Translations under genes and position numbers: made by a program
Shown: piece after piece, positions 50,989-61,549 of the stretch
How the letters are laid out: every line of letters begins with the position of its first letter
How positions within the stretch are numbered: the stretch's first letter is position 1
Assembly (NCBI GenBank): GCA_009192285.1
Contig: CM018604.1
Span: 2,356,001-2,420,000, forward strand
DNA length: 64,000 bases
Reading direction: 5' to 3'
Origin: Morchella semilibera
Taxonomy: Eukaryota; Ascomycota; Pezizomycetes; Pezizales; Morchellaceae
Notes under the pieces: model-generated
What the model saw: only the letters and a program-made list of their open reading frames with translations
Told to the model about the DNA's origin: nothing
The model's database searches: none

Positions 50989-52695
50989 ATGGACCCACGA
51001 GACGATAACGAATACCTCTGGTTGACCTCAGACGTCATCGCCGCAATAGAAGAGCGATTGAACCCCGAACATCTTGCCTTTTCCCCACCACCAACTTGGG
51101 CCTGTAAGCAGCTCGAGATTGCCCTGAAGGATGCTTATAAGAAGAAGTTTCCCCAGGCTGCATACGAACCACAATATAAGGGACGCGCCCAGGAAATTGC
51201 TGAACAAGAGCTTAACAATATCTTGAGGATGAGATTGAGGAAGCTGTCTAAAGATGATAAACCAATAGATCGGTGGGAAGGAGGTAGGATCGCGGATGAG
51301 CCTTTCAATATTCTCCCGATCACCGGGGCGGCGGCGCTGAATGTTGGAGTTGGACGTCCAACACAACCATCTTACAAGAAACAAACTAGTCGTAGTCCAC
51401 CTGCGACGACCCAGCCAACATTATCTTCACAATCGCACTACACGCCGGCAAGTTCAAGTACTAGTATTAGTACTGGTAGAGGTACATCTACAATAAATGG
51501 CAATAATAGCGGATCCCCACTTCACCAGAGAACCACGAGCAGCCCGGGCCCATCACTCCCGAGTGCAACCAATGCAACCAATGGAAGCGTCCGTCAGCGA
51601 AGAGGTCGTGGACCAGGCCAACGCCTGGGTCAACCCAGCGGTAGGGGTCCTCATGTTTGTCCCTTTCAGGGGTGTGGTAAAAGCTTTCAGTACCCTTCGA
51701 AGCTGAAGTAAGTATACAGCTCCGGCCAACAAAGGACGATGAATATGAAATAGAGGTATTTTTTTTTCTAACGGTAGCATTTCAACAGAGATCATAAACA
51801 TACACATTTAACCGCAAAGGAATTTTCCTGCAGGCTTGGATCATGCACTAAGAGCTTCAAGAGGCAGCGCGAACTTAAGGCGCACGAAAAGATCATACAT
51901 CCTGGTCATCCACCAGAACTGGGGGCAGGTCATCCTTCGGAATCGGAGGTGGGGGATCAGGATATGCCCGATGCTGGGGAACCGGAGCCCGTGGAAGATC
52001 AGATGAAAGCGGCGGGTGGTCGGGATGAGAGTAAGACGGTTGATATTGAGACCGATCACAGGAGAAAATCTCCACATATAAAGCAACGCAGACCCCCAAG
52101 CAAGACCCCCGAAGCTGAGGAAATCCGGTCCTCCCCCCCACGCTTGACGGCAGAGGGGCAGCTACCCCGGGGCCTGAATCCCTTCCTTCCCCGGTTCACA
52201 AACGACATCATTCCCTGGTTCCCGAACGACATTCTTCCCTGGCTCCCGAACGACATTCTTCCCCGGCTCCCGAACGGCATTCTTCCCTGGCTCCCGAACG
52301 ACATTCTTCCCTGGCTCCCGAACGACATGCTTCCCTGGCTCCCAAACGACATGCTTCCCTGGCTCCCGAACGTCACTCCCCCCCGGTTCCCGAGCAACAC
52401 TCCTCCCCGGTTCTTGAACAACCCCCTCCATCGGAGCCTAAGCAAGGCTTCCCCCAACCCCCACCCCGGACTTCCGATCCCACATTGCCTGCTATGCCAT
52501 CGACCGATGAACATGGGCCCAGCCAAGAAAGCGAAAGCAAACCCAAGCCCCGCGAAAGGTAAATCCATGCGCCCCTGATGCACCCAATTCTTGTGCTAAA
52601 CTTAGTATTTTTATCATAGTAGACCTAAGGAGATCGATCCAGGACTCCATATTGACAAGTTGGCGGTTAATAATCTAATAGGTGGCTATCAGTGA
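50989..52695 (+). CDS. C2H2 zinc-finger protein with 8-residue tandem repeats (491 aa)
   Basis: Probable nuclear DNA-binding protein. Preferred exons: 50989-51707, 51789-52030, 52120-52558 and 52620-52695, giving one 492-codon frame. The N-terminal 100 residues are helical (TWACKQLEIALKDAYKKKF ... EIAEQELNNILRMRLRKL). A Ser/Thr/Pro-rich linker follows. Finger 1 is Cys224, Cys229, His242, His246; finger 2 is Cys254, Cys259, His272, His277. From about 347 to 418 nine near-identical octapeptides (PERHSSLA) are encoded by a 24-bp minisatellite. The tail ends IDKLAVNNLIGGYQ. Intron 1 splits finger 1 in phase 2 at K240, as in the paralogues. Intron 2 (GTAAGA donor, weak GCTGAG acceptor) is the least certain. 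If it is retained the frame runs to a stop at 52578, reading the repeat as LPWLPNDI-type units and losing the last exon. Confidence 0.78.
52192..52413. repeat. 24-bp coding minisatellite, about nine copies
   Basis: The unit is roughly CCCGAACGACATTCTTCCCT followed by GGCT. The head-to-tail copies diverge by a few bases, mainly where CTGG/CCGG and TCT/GCT alternate. The array lies in exon 3 of the 51-kb zinc-finger gene, after the fingers. Because 24 is divisible by three, copy-number change keeps the frame. Confidence 0.9.
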
Positions 52696-54144
52696 CTCGG
52701 CCGTCGGCTGAGCTCTTGGCCCTTCTCCTAGATTCATATACCTCACTCTAACAGAAACATTCAAGACGAATATCACTTAACGGTGTATACTCAGTCGCAA
52801 AAGACGCTTTGAAATGAGGAGATTAGTATTCCTCTCTCATTATGTAAAATTTTCTCCCAGAGCCTTGAATATAAACAAAGTGCACGTCCGTTCTGTCAAA
52901 TTTGTTTTTTCATATTATTCTCCTTTTGTTTATTTTCTTGATTTTGTCATGGTCTCCCTTTTTTTTTTTTTTTTTTTTTTAACAAGTATGCATGAAGCGC
53001 CTAATAAAACTAGGAAGGCCTGAACAATTGACCAGCCATCACATATACTGAGATTGTGATCTAAACCCATGGCTATTGGGATAGGTTGATTCTCCTAACC
53101 GCGGGTTTGAATTTAAACAATCAATACCAGTCTCATAGGTTTAACTGACATCCACGTTTTCCATCAATGCGCTACAAGCCATCTAGAATAGCCACGACTT
53201 CCTATTTTTCTTCTTCTCAGCCTATACAGCCGGCATATTTTGTTAATATAGAAGGCTCCGTTAATCTCTCAGTGCACGCTGATCCGGGGGAGGTGGGGAT
53301 CTTCAATTGTAGATAGCTGTCGATAGAGGCTGAGTTGTCCAGCCTTCTCGAGGCTGGGTCAAATAAATGCCAAGCATGAAAAAAGCAAGCCCAGTTGTGA
53401 GCACACCGACAGCGTCAGCCCCTAGATTGGATGATGATAGCCTCGTGAACTGCTTCGCCCGATCATACCAGGTAGCTGTATATGTTCACAGAGAGAGAGA
53501 GAGACTGAGTCCCCTGCCGTGTCTGTTGGTAGAGCCTTGTTCAATGGGGCCGGTGGTTTAATTTTGGTAGTTATGATTCATGCGCTGGGGTTAATACGAA
53601 CAAGGCAACAACTTATGACCCAATCGATGACTGTTCGCGAACACACCAGCATGCGAACTTGATAACATTGAGTGATATAATATCTAGGTAGACAGACAGT
53701 ACTGCCAGCATTTTAGGCCCCATAACATAAAGCCGCCTGCCCAGCCCAATCCTCGACTAACAACTTTCCAAAGCTTAAATCAACCGAGTTGCTGCAGTGA
53801 AGGATGATCTAGTAAGATTCAAGGCAACAAGCGCGTACATAGATATAGCTACGAACTAGCGACACCGACAGACAGGGTCAATCTCACCCCCCCCCCTCCC
53901 CACCCCACCGACCTAAATTAAATAGTAAGACCCTTATATTTACCACCTCCAACACTCACCCGACTGTTCCCTAGCCTTCAGAGAGAGGAATTAAGAAAAT
54001 ATAGTAATGCTGACTCTAAGTGTTGGTTGAGTTAGAATTATCAATCGATACCTGAATATATATCATATCAATCCCATATCAATATAGCTAAAGCTTTCCA
54101 TTGACAGCTAGCTTCCCACAATTAAAACGCATCTTCAACTCAGT
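52696..54144. other. intergenic DNA between two zinc-finger genes
   Basis: Contains a T run at 52960-52980, a GA repeat near 53490-53503 and a C-rich patch at 53886-53912. One piece at 53367 (MPSMKKASPVVSTPTASAPR) reads a little like an exon but has no partners. No gene called. Confidence 0.5.
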
Positions 54145-55898
54145 ATGCTATCTGAGGCTACTCGACCCCCATGGCTCTATCAGAAACACAAGCTCGAAGA
54201 ATTTGTTCAAGAACACAATTGGACCCTGAATATTGTACAACTCCGATGCGATCGAAATCGATGCCAACTTGTCGACAACATCCTTGAGAAAATCGCCTTG
54301 AAGGAGCGCCTAAACCCTAGCGAATTTGAGAAGGGCCTTGCAAGAAACCATCTAGCGGTCGACCTCCAAAATATCCTTCAACGATGGTGCGACATCGGGT
54401 TGCAGAAAACAATGGAGGGATCTGCCCTTTTGGGTAGTGCGCAAAAACCTGCTATCAACCAATGGGCCCCTGTTATACATGTGGAGAGATCCAGTACTGT
54501 GCCGAAAGTAGAGGTTGCAAGTCCTGAGGCAACTACGTTCAACTATTTTGGGAGTGGGGACTCCTACCAGCAGCCACGAACACGGGATACATTCCCATCT
54601 CCGCAACAGCTACCTTTGAGCTCCCGGCCGGTCAAGAGACCGCTGGATGATGCTGATCAAAATGACGATGTCACAAAAATGCCTAGAATAGATCGGGCAT
54701 CATCGTTCACATGCCCATACTATGCTCGGAATAAACACTCTCCAGATCACGCACAATGCGCGGATAAGACCTTCCCAAACCCCCGTAAACTAAAGTAAGT
54801 ATAACTTCCGTTCATCGGTTTTATAATGGCTTTGTTTAGATATTTGTAGCTCACGTATTGTCAACTTTTCTCAGGGAACATGTCTGGCGGTGGCTTAAAC
54901 CTTTCAAGTGCGCAAACTGCGGTGAAGGTTTTGGTCGTGAGAAGACGAGAGCTATTCACTGCGAGCAACGCAAAACCAAATGCAAGAAGGCTGTGTCAAC
55001 TTATGAGCATAGCGCTGAGTGGCACCGCGATCTGCAAATAGAGTCGGCAAAGAGTACTGATGAAATGATCCGCATATTTGATGAATACGAAAAGAAAGTC
55101 ACCGGTTAGTTACCTCACGGTCTTTACTACTCTCGAGTAATAGGATAGAAGACCAGTTGAGGGGCTCACAACATTAATATAGAATCAAAATCTCAAAATC
55201 CCAACAATCGTGAAGGGAGCAGCGCAGAATCAGAAGGAAGCTCCTCGAGTCCCGAACCCCAAAATGATTCCCCGAATAGTTTAGGATACAACCAATCGGA
55301 CAGCGAAATGGATGGCTCAGGGGGTGAGCCAAAATATGAAGCCCCAAGGCGAGTGGAGTTAGTAGAGCGAGGACCCCCTATGGCCGCTCGGCCACGTTCA
55401 GAAAGTCTCCATCAAACTCATATTCTGCGGGAGGGTTCAGGGCCTACCCTCGAAGGTTTGACCCATGATTGCTCCAGCGGAACGACAAATGGACACCAAC
55501 TGAGCCCAAGCTGGCCACAGGGAGGCGATCTAAATCAGTTTAACCCACCACAAACTCGCCGGAAGAGCGAGCCGTTGGTCCATTATTCGTCAATTACTTC
55601 AAACAATTTCTCCCAGGGACCAGGCGTAGGGTCCGCAGGGGTGCCGCAAATTACTATCACTCATCATGAACCGCCTCTGGATTTTGGGATTCCGTTTGAG
55701 CCAGAAATGTACCAAATGCAGAATGAAATTAGAGAAACTTCGTGTATGACGGATCCAATGGATGAGGGATCTCAAAATGATTTTTCCGACATTGGCCGGG
55801 GATTACAAATGGCAAATAGAAGTGGATCGCAAACAGTTATCCTACACAGTCCTGGATATGGAAGCATTCCGTCGTTTAACACTCGATTTAGGTTTTAA
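54145..55898 (+). CDS. C2H2-type zinc-finger protein with atypical finger 1 (531 aa)
   Basis: Probable nuclear protein. Exons are 54145-54794, 54875-55104 and 55183-55898; introns of 80 and 78 nt with GTAAGT and GTTAGT donors keep one 532-codon frame. The N-terminal 90 residues are helical (VDNILEKIALKERLNPSEFE ... LAVDLQNILQRW), then a Pro/Ser linker. Finger 1 is atypical: Cys190 and Cys205 are 14 residues apart, as in a fungal type starting CPYYARN, and His219 is followed by Trp223/Leu224 where the last His is expected. Finger 2 has Cys229, Cys232, His245 and a closing Cys253. A helical stretch follows (DEMIRIFDEYEKKV), then a 240-residue disordered Ser/Gly/Gln-rich tail. Intron 1 splits finger 1 in phase 2 at K217, matching the paralogues. 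Lies head-to-tail 1.45 kb after the 51-kb gene. Confidence 0.88.
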
Positions 55899-57700
55899 TA
55901 GATGGCTAATTTTGCTTACATTGTCCCCCATTCTTTATTTTTTTACCCTTCACCCTTTACCCTTCATTCATTTTTCATTTTCATTTTTTCCATTTTGTGG
56001 GTTCCTCTCTATTTCTCTCATGATGTGTGGCGTTTTTAACTTGGGTTGGGTGGAATGTATGGGAAGCATTTTTTTTCTTTCGTTTCCTCTTTTTTTTTTT
56101 TGTTCAGTCAGTAGAAGTAAGTGATATCGCTGTAAAATTGTCCCTGCCCCAGTTGAGCACCTCATAAATCGAGTCGATATTTAATTTCCCCTGAAATAAG
56201 AGCTGAGGGGTTGATATTATCCAAGTGGCGTGACGATTATCCCCCCAGGCTGTACGAAATTACAGTGCAGAGACCTGTACATCAGATCTTGAGCAAATAA
56301 TTAAGGTCGTTTTAATATTGGTCATATTAGAAGATATAATATAATAAACTGTTAAAATAATTGCTTGGGTTGTTATATTAACAGCCACAGCTAACCGGGA
56401 ATCGGGCGGTGCGCGAGTGACAATTCGTGACTAAAGGGCGGTGATTGTAGGTAGTTATTTATTGATTTCGGTAGGCCAGTGGGAATAAGTCCAAACATAA
56501 ACGTAGCTCTGTGTCACCTCCATCTTGCCCAATCACTGTCTGGCTAGAGGGCGGTGACTTGTGACCGAGGGACCCATTTGCCAGGGCTCGGCTTTGCCTA
56601 GAAACCTATACCCCAATTCACATTTTCTGCCCAAAACACGAATATCCCTCGGCCCCTATGGCGTTGAAAGGGGATCAAATTCTTCTCTTCCCCTCCCTCT
56701 ATCATTTTCTCTTCCCATTTCTAAGATAATAACTTTGATGCTCGATTTCCCTAAAGCTCTTCTTGTTTTCTGCAGAACTAAGCCGGAGATGTTAGGTGCT
56801 GTGGATGTTGCGGTACACGGGAATCTTAGTGCACCACTTCCACTGTCTACCATATCAGGGTGCTTCAAGAAATGATCTTATAAAAGAGATTTAATGAATC
56901 TTTCTAATGAACTAGGGAAACATAGCCTGTGTTGTCACCGTTAAACTTCCCTTGTCTTTGTGGTAGCCCCTTTGGTTCCTTTGTAGTACTTTGAAAAGCG
57001 AATCAGTGAGAAAGACTCATACATGGGTGACTCTGTAGATCTGGTATATATAACGGCTCGGAGGGGAAGGGCTTATGGCGTGCCGTACCCACATATCGTT
57101 CACACAACCCAAGAGGGCATGTTCTTCCTGCATAAAATATGTAGGTAGATCCACAGTTTTGAACTATGTGACAACACCATAATATCCAGTGACGTGGAAT
57201 ATCCAAACGAGGGATGCCCCCGCAAATCTCGAACGATGTTGAGTAAAATGACTTATGTCTACCAAGTCTGCCAGACCCCTGAAAAGAGGAAGGAGGGGGG
57301 GGGAGGGGGCAGGAACAACGTTGGAGAAAACAGGGATGAGTGGGGATGGAGTTATAGAAGGAATCGATGAGCAAAGAGGTAGAAATCCTCAAGTCTTGTG
57401 GTGACAAATATGCTTACTTCAGCCAATAGCATACATGCGACTGTGGAAAGGCTTCCTTTACCGGTAGCGGCGCCGGGAAGGTTAATATGTTGCCCAAGGT
57501 CCGGTGAGCCCAAGTACATGTAGCCAATATGGCTTTTGCGTTCCCAGCTAAAAGGTTTATGTGTGTAACATTGCAATTGTTTGGGATATTCGCTACTTCT
57601 CCTTAACTTAGACGGGGGTGTTTCCATTACCCACCCACACGCACACATGCACACACGCACACACGCACCTCAGACAAGTTCATCCTTTCAGCTTGAAATT
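55899..57700. other. intergenic DNA, no supported gene
   Basis: A T-rich 3' region (55930-56100) of the preceding gene is followed by AT-rich DNA, a G run at 57296-57309 and a CA/CACG repeat at 57633-57668 just before the next candidate gene. A frame at 56561-56875 has no recognisable feature. Confidence 0.5.
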
Positions 57701-57952
57701 ATGCCGAATCTCAACGGGAATTTGGAGCCGTGGTCTATCAGACTGTTTAAGTAAGAACGTACATACACCACGTGTATGTATACATCTACATGTATCTTTC
57801 TGTGTTATGTTCCACGGTAAAGGCTTAAACTAACATCATCCAGGAGTGACATCCCCTCAGATGTCAATTTATGGGAAAGATGCGGAGAATACCGAGCATC
57901 CCATCCGTTAAATTTCAACCTCATCCAACATTTTATCAATGAGCTTGGCTGA
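57701..57952 (+). CDS. possible tiny spliced gene (52 aa) or gene fragment
   Basis: An ATG at 57701 opens MPNLNGNLEPWSIRLFK, cut by a GTAAGA donor at 57751. A 93-nt intron has a CTAAC branch site and a CAG acceptor at 57841-57843. Exon 2 (57844-57952) reads SDIPSDVNLWERCGEYRASH and PLNFNLIQHFINELG, then a stop. The strong intron and protein-like composition suggest a real transcript. Just after the stop another frame reads LGAILPHKIHEMAWNIIF, so this may be the start of a longer gene that has been truncated. Family not recognised. Confidence 0.4.
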
Positions 57953-58773
57953 TGGTTGTAGGCTTGGTGCAATATTACCTCACAAGATACATGAAATGGC
58001 CTGGAATATAATCTTCCATCAAGGCCAGCCAACTGAGGGATAAGACAGCTCAGATAACTCTAAGCAGCCGGACATTCGTGACTGGGACCCCAGGGGATAT
58101 TTAGCAGTAGATCCAAGTTTTACTGCAAAAGAATTCTACATCTGATATGGCCAAGTTACCATATTTCCTGTGTTTATATCGCCATCCCGAATACCCCCTC
58201 TAGCTAGTATCAATGCCATCCTAGGCATTAAGAGTAACTACGACCGGGGCTTTGTCTAGTATGTACTCGACTTTTCCGACCCGCTTTATTAAACCTCTAG
58301 AAATGCCATTCTAACCATGCATGAATAGAAGCACGTGCTCGTGGCGCGTGCCGTCGGGGCTTGAGCGAATATATTACACGTGAGAAAGCTCTCAGAACTC
58401 GGAATAACCAAAAACCGGCGTGATATCAACAAAACATGAACCTCATGTGCCTACACATTTCGTACATTTCCCGCTCACTAATATTGGCTACGATCAATCA
58501 TCAAACTTATATATACCTGGTCCTAGTATAGTCCTTGGGTAAAGGTCGGATAGAGGGCGAAACTAGCGGGTCTGGACTGTCTCCATATGTACCATCGATC
58601 TGATTGGTTAGTATAATGAAACCCTTTAAGGTCTCGAGGAGTACAAGATCCGGAGCTTATTTTAAATTGATACACCGGTATTAAACACCCATAGTGTGCC
58701 GATGGGCTCGCCTATATAAACTCGTACAGATGTGGTTGATTTCGGCTAAGGTAAAACCCTCAGCTATTAACTA

Positions 58774-59457
58774 AAATGGCTACTGGCCGGTCCACGTTCG
58801 ACGATCCCGGCACCATCCAATAAATACAGCTAGGGTAGTATGTAACCGAGCCCTACGAGAAGATTACTGAATGTCATTGTGATAACGATGAATGGCGGGA
58901 GAGAGATACAGGTAAGATATCCCTGCTTGCGGATGTCTTTTTTGCTCGAAGTCTTGCGTTCGGTTGACGGATATTACCACCCCCGTCACGCTCTTTTTCT
59001 TTTTTTTTCCCCTCCAGCTGGCCTACCTACACCATACTTACATACTCATAGCATCTTCTTGTCTTAGATATCCGGACGTTCGTATCATAAAATTCTGGGT
59101 TAGGGCACGATCTATCGACGCCGTCACATCATAGCCCGGGTGAATGGTTTTTTTTTTTTTTTTTTTTACTGGGGTTACGTTACCTTCCCCGCTCCTTATG
59201 ATGGAACCTCCGGTGGATTGTATTTTCCTAAAGTCACATCAGGCGGTAATGATCCTTCCAACATGATATTTGCCATTGAATCAGAGACGTTATGTAATTT
59301 ATGTGATGCGGTCACCAGCGCCCCGTTTTTTCTTCGATTCATGAGGCTGAAAGACATAAAAAAACAGATGACTCCACAGAGAGTCCACGTATGCGGAGAT
59401 CTCGATGACTCATTTACAAACAGCCTCTACTGGCTGGGTCATATATGTCGGTTTTGA
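58774..59457 (+). pseudogene. unrecognised coding remnant
   Basis: Pieces such as MATGRSTFDDPGTIQ, YVTEPYEKITECHCDNDEWR (ending at a GTAAGA donor at 58912), YPDVRIIKFWVRARSIDAVT and, after a T run, PSNMIFAIESETLCNLCDAV have protein-like composition. They lie in interrupted frames. The order and one good intron suggest a decayed gene. No family recognised. Confidence 0.25.
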
Positions 59458-59689
59458 TATTATGATCATTGCCCTTCTTTTATAATTGGACTATGTATTA
59501 CATACACCCTCCGCGGGAGGTTGAACGGTGTGTAATGTAGCTACATGTATCTACCTAGTAGAATAATGTGACAGCAACAATTTATTAGGCCTCCAAATTG
59601 TGTTTTACATACTGTATTCTACTTGATGCGCGTGGGCAAAACTTTATCTCACCCAGTGCTATTGATTGTGTCGCGATGTAGGTAACTAC

Positions 59690-60252
59690 ATGTACCTCCT
59701 CCTCCGTGAGATCCTTGTATCACCGTTCCGAGTATTGTTAGGCCTTGGCGCGCAACCTCCGGTGTGTGACGCATACAGCTCATCCAATATCTTAGTATGT
59801 CCTAAGCGGCTGATAGCAAACCCACTTTTGTACTCTGATAGTTTGGCAGTCAACTCAGTTTCAAACATTTCCCACGTTCTCTGTATAATTTGACAGATTT
59901 GATCGAGGCTAGAGGTCTTACCGCAAACCTTAGGCGGGGTATATTGTCAACCAATGTCCTTGATTACAGTAAGAAGGCTACGATATAATCTTTGCACCCT
60001 CACCTAGCTCATGACGGAAGCTCGGCCCAATAGCTGTCATCATGAACTTTGGAGGAGCTACGCCGGAGAAGAGAGGCTCAAGGAGGATGAGGGTCCAGTC
60101 AGGATCGGATTCATCAGCAATGCACCGCTGAACTGTCCCCGGAAGCGCATCAAAAAAAATAAATAAAAAAAAATACCCACATTTTGAGCCGCATGTATCA
60201 CCACAATCACCGCCGGTTCCACCACTCTACCACAGACACCATCACCCAGCAA
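59690..60252 (-). pseudogene. unrecognised coding remnant
   Basis: On the minus strand VVEPAVIVVIHAAQNVGIFF is followed by DALPGTVQRCIADESDPDWT and LEPLFSGVAPPKFMMTAIGP. Then, after a break, comes LSEYKSGFAISRLGHTKILD. The composition is that of a real protein but frames are interrupted and splice sites do not restore a single frame. Family not recognised. Confidence 0.28.
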
Positions 60253-61549
60253 TCAATTGCCACACATAACATGTCACGCCATCGGATAGCTTCCGAGACT
60301 ATGGAACTCCCAAAAAGTAAAGTAAAAAGTAGCGAGCTTGTCTGGATATTTAGAAATAACTATTTGGTGTGCGAAAAGGTACAAACTGAACATACGTGGA
60401 GCTGGCTGTTACTGCCAAGACAACCAAGCAAGAGCGTCTGTCTGTACAATGTATTATTTATAGGTTACCGAAGGCATCAGAACCCATCAACCATTGATTT
60501 CGATGGATCCATGCCCGGTACTTTGCGGTTTCGGGTGAGTTTCCTTGGAACGTCGAGTTCGAGAATATTATACATCGGAGTTTATGAAAATTAGTTCAGA
60601 AAGCTATTAATTTATCAACAAATTCGACTGTACGTACCCGGAAAGCCGTATGACCTTTTAGGAAAGCAAGGCAACAGTCCGCAATGTAGGTCGAAGCACT
60701 CTTTCGATATTATTGATCATGATCCTTAATTCTTTAGCCCTTTAAAAAAAAAAATCAATACAACCCATATGTATCCCGAAGTCATTTCTTACCCCCACTC
60801 TGCCTGGAGCTCAAAGCTACCCGGTAGGCCTTTTTTTCTTCCCGGAGAATCTATGAGCCAGCCCGTCAAAGAATATATGCAATCTGCTGCTTCAAGTGTC
60901 CACTCCGCAATGCTTGGTTTTGGGAGGCCGCCAGCAAATGCAGTTTTAGCCGCTAGAGTGGATGTAGTGCGGCTCTGATGCATCAGAGGGTGACGAATTA
61001 GGCCAAGTCGCAGCCCAGACGCGCATGGGGGAAAAATTAATTATTTAGAGCTATCTGGTACTAGCAAGTTCGAGCGTTTCATGGGACCACGAACCAATCA
61101 ACGTAGAAGCACACCTTTTGAGGCTCTGCTACCTGCAGGCTCCCCGTGATGGAGCGTGCAATGCCTTGAGCTCAAAAGTTAGTCTTGAACCGAGTCAAGT
61201 AATGTTAAAAAGCTTTCTTGAATCCTATCTTCAATACCTTATTCAAAATTCCTACCAGCGTCCCCCCATGAAAGCCTCCCGTTAGATCACTTGTCTTCTA
61301 GTAAAAAAAGAAGATAGTTACCACCTTCGCCTTATATACTCCGAAAAAAAAAATTAAAATTACCGTTTTGCCAGAAAGCCGGTCGTCGCTGTGACAAAAG
61401 CACATAATAATCCGAAACAGTATGCCCCCCTAAATCTTTAGTTGGGAAAGAACTAACTCACATAGATATAGCGCTCAGGTCGCCAGAATCTAGCCCTCAA
61501 ATACTCCCAGAAATCTTTTATCAGTTAAAACGACTTCTTTCAGAAAGTA

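Larger units (their letters stand above)
57953..61549. other. gene-poor DNA with coding remnants
   Basis: AT-rich DNA with a T run at 59146-59167 and A-rich runs near 60150-60172 and 60743-60753. Two patches look like decayed coding sequence (58774-59457 and 59690-60252, listed separately). Nothing else is supported; 61.2-61.5 kb is the likely promoter of the next gene. Confidence 0.5.

Noticed and set aside
52056-52583. 175-codon minus-strand frame with SFGSQGRM repeats, and the 89-codon REPGKNVV-repeat frame
   Set aside because: Both are reverse readings of the 24-bp minisatellite in the plus-strand zinc-finger gene. The repeat periodicity keeps all frames open.
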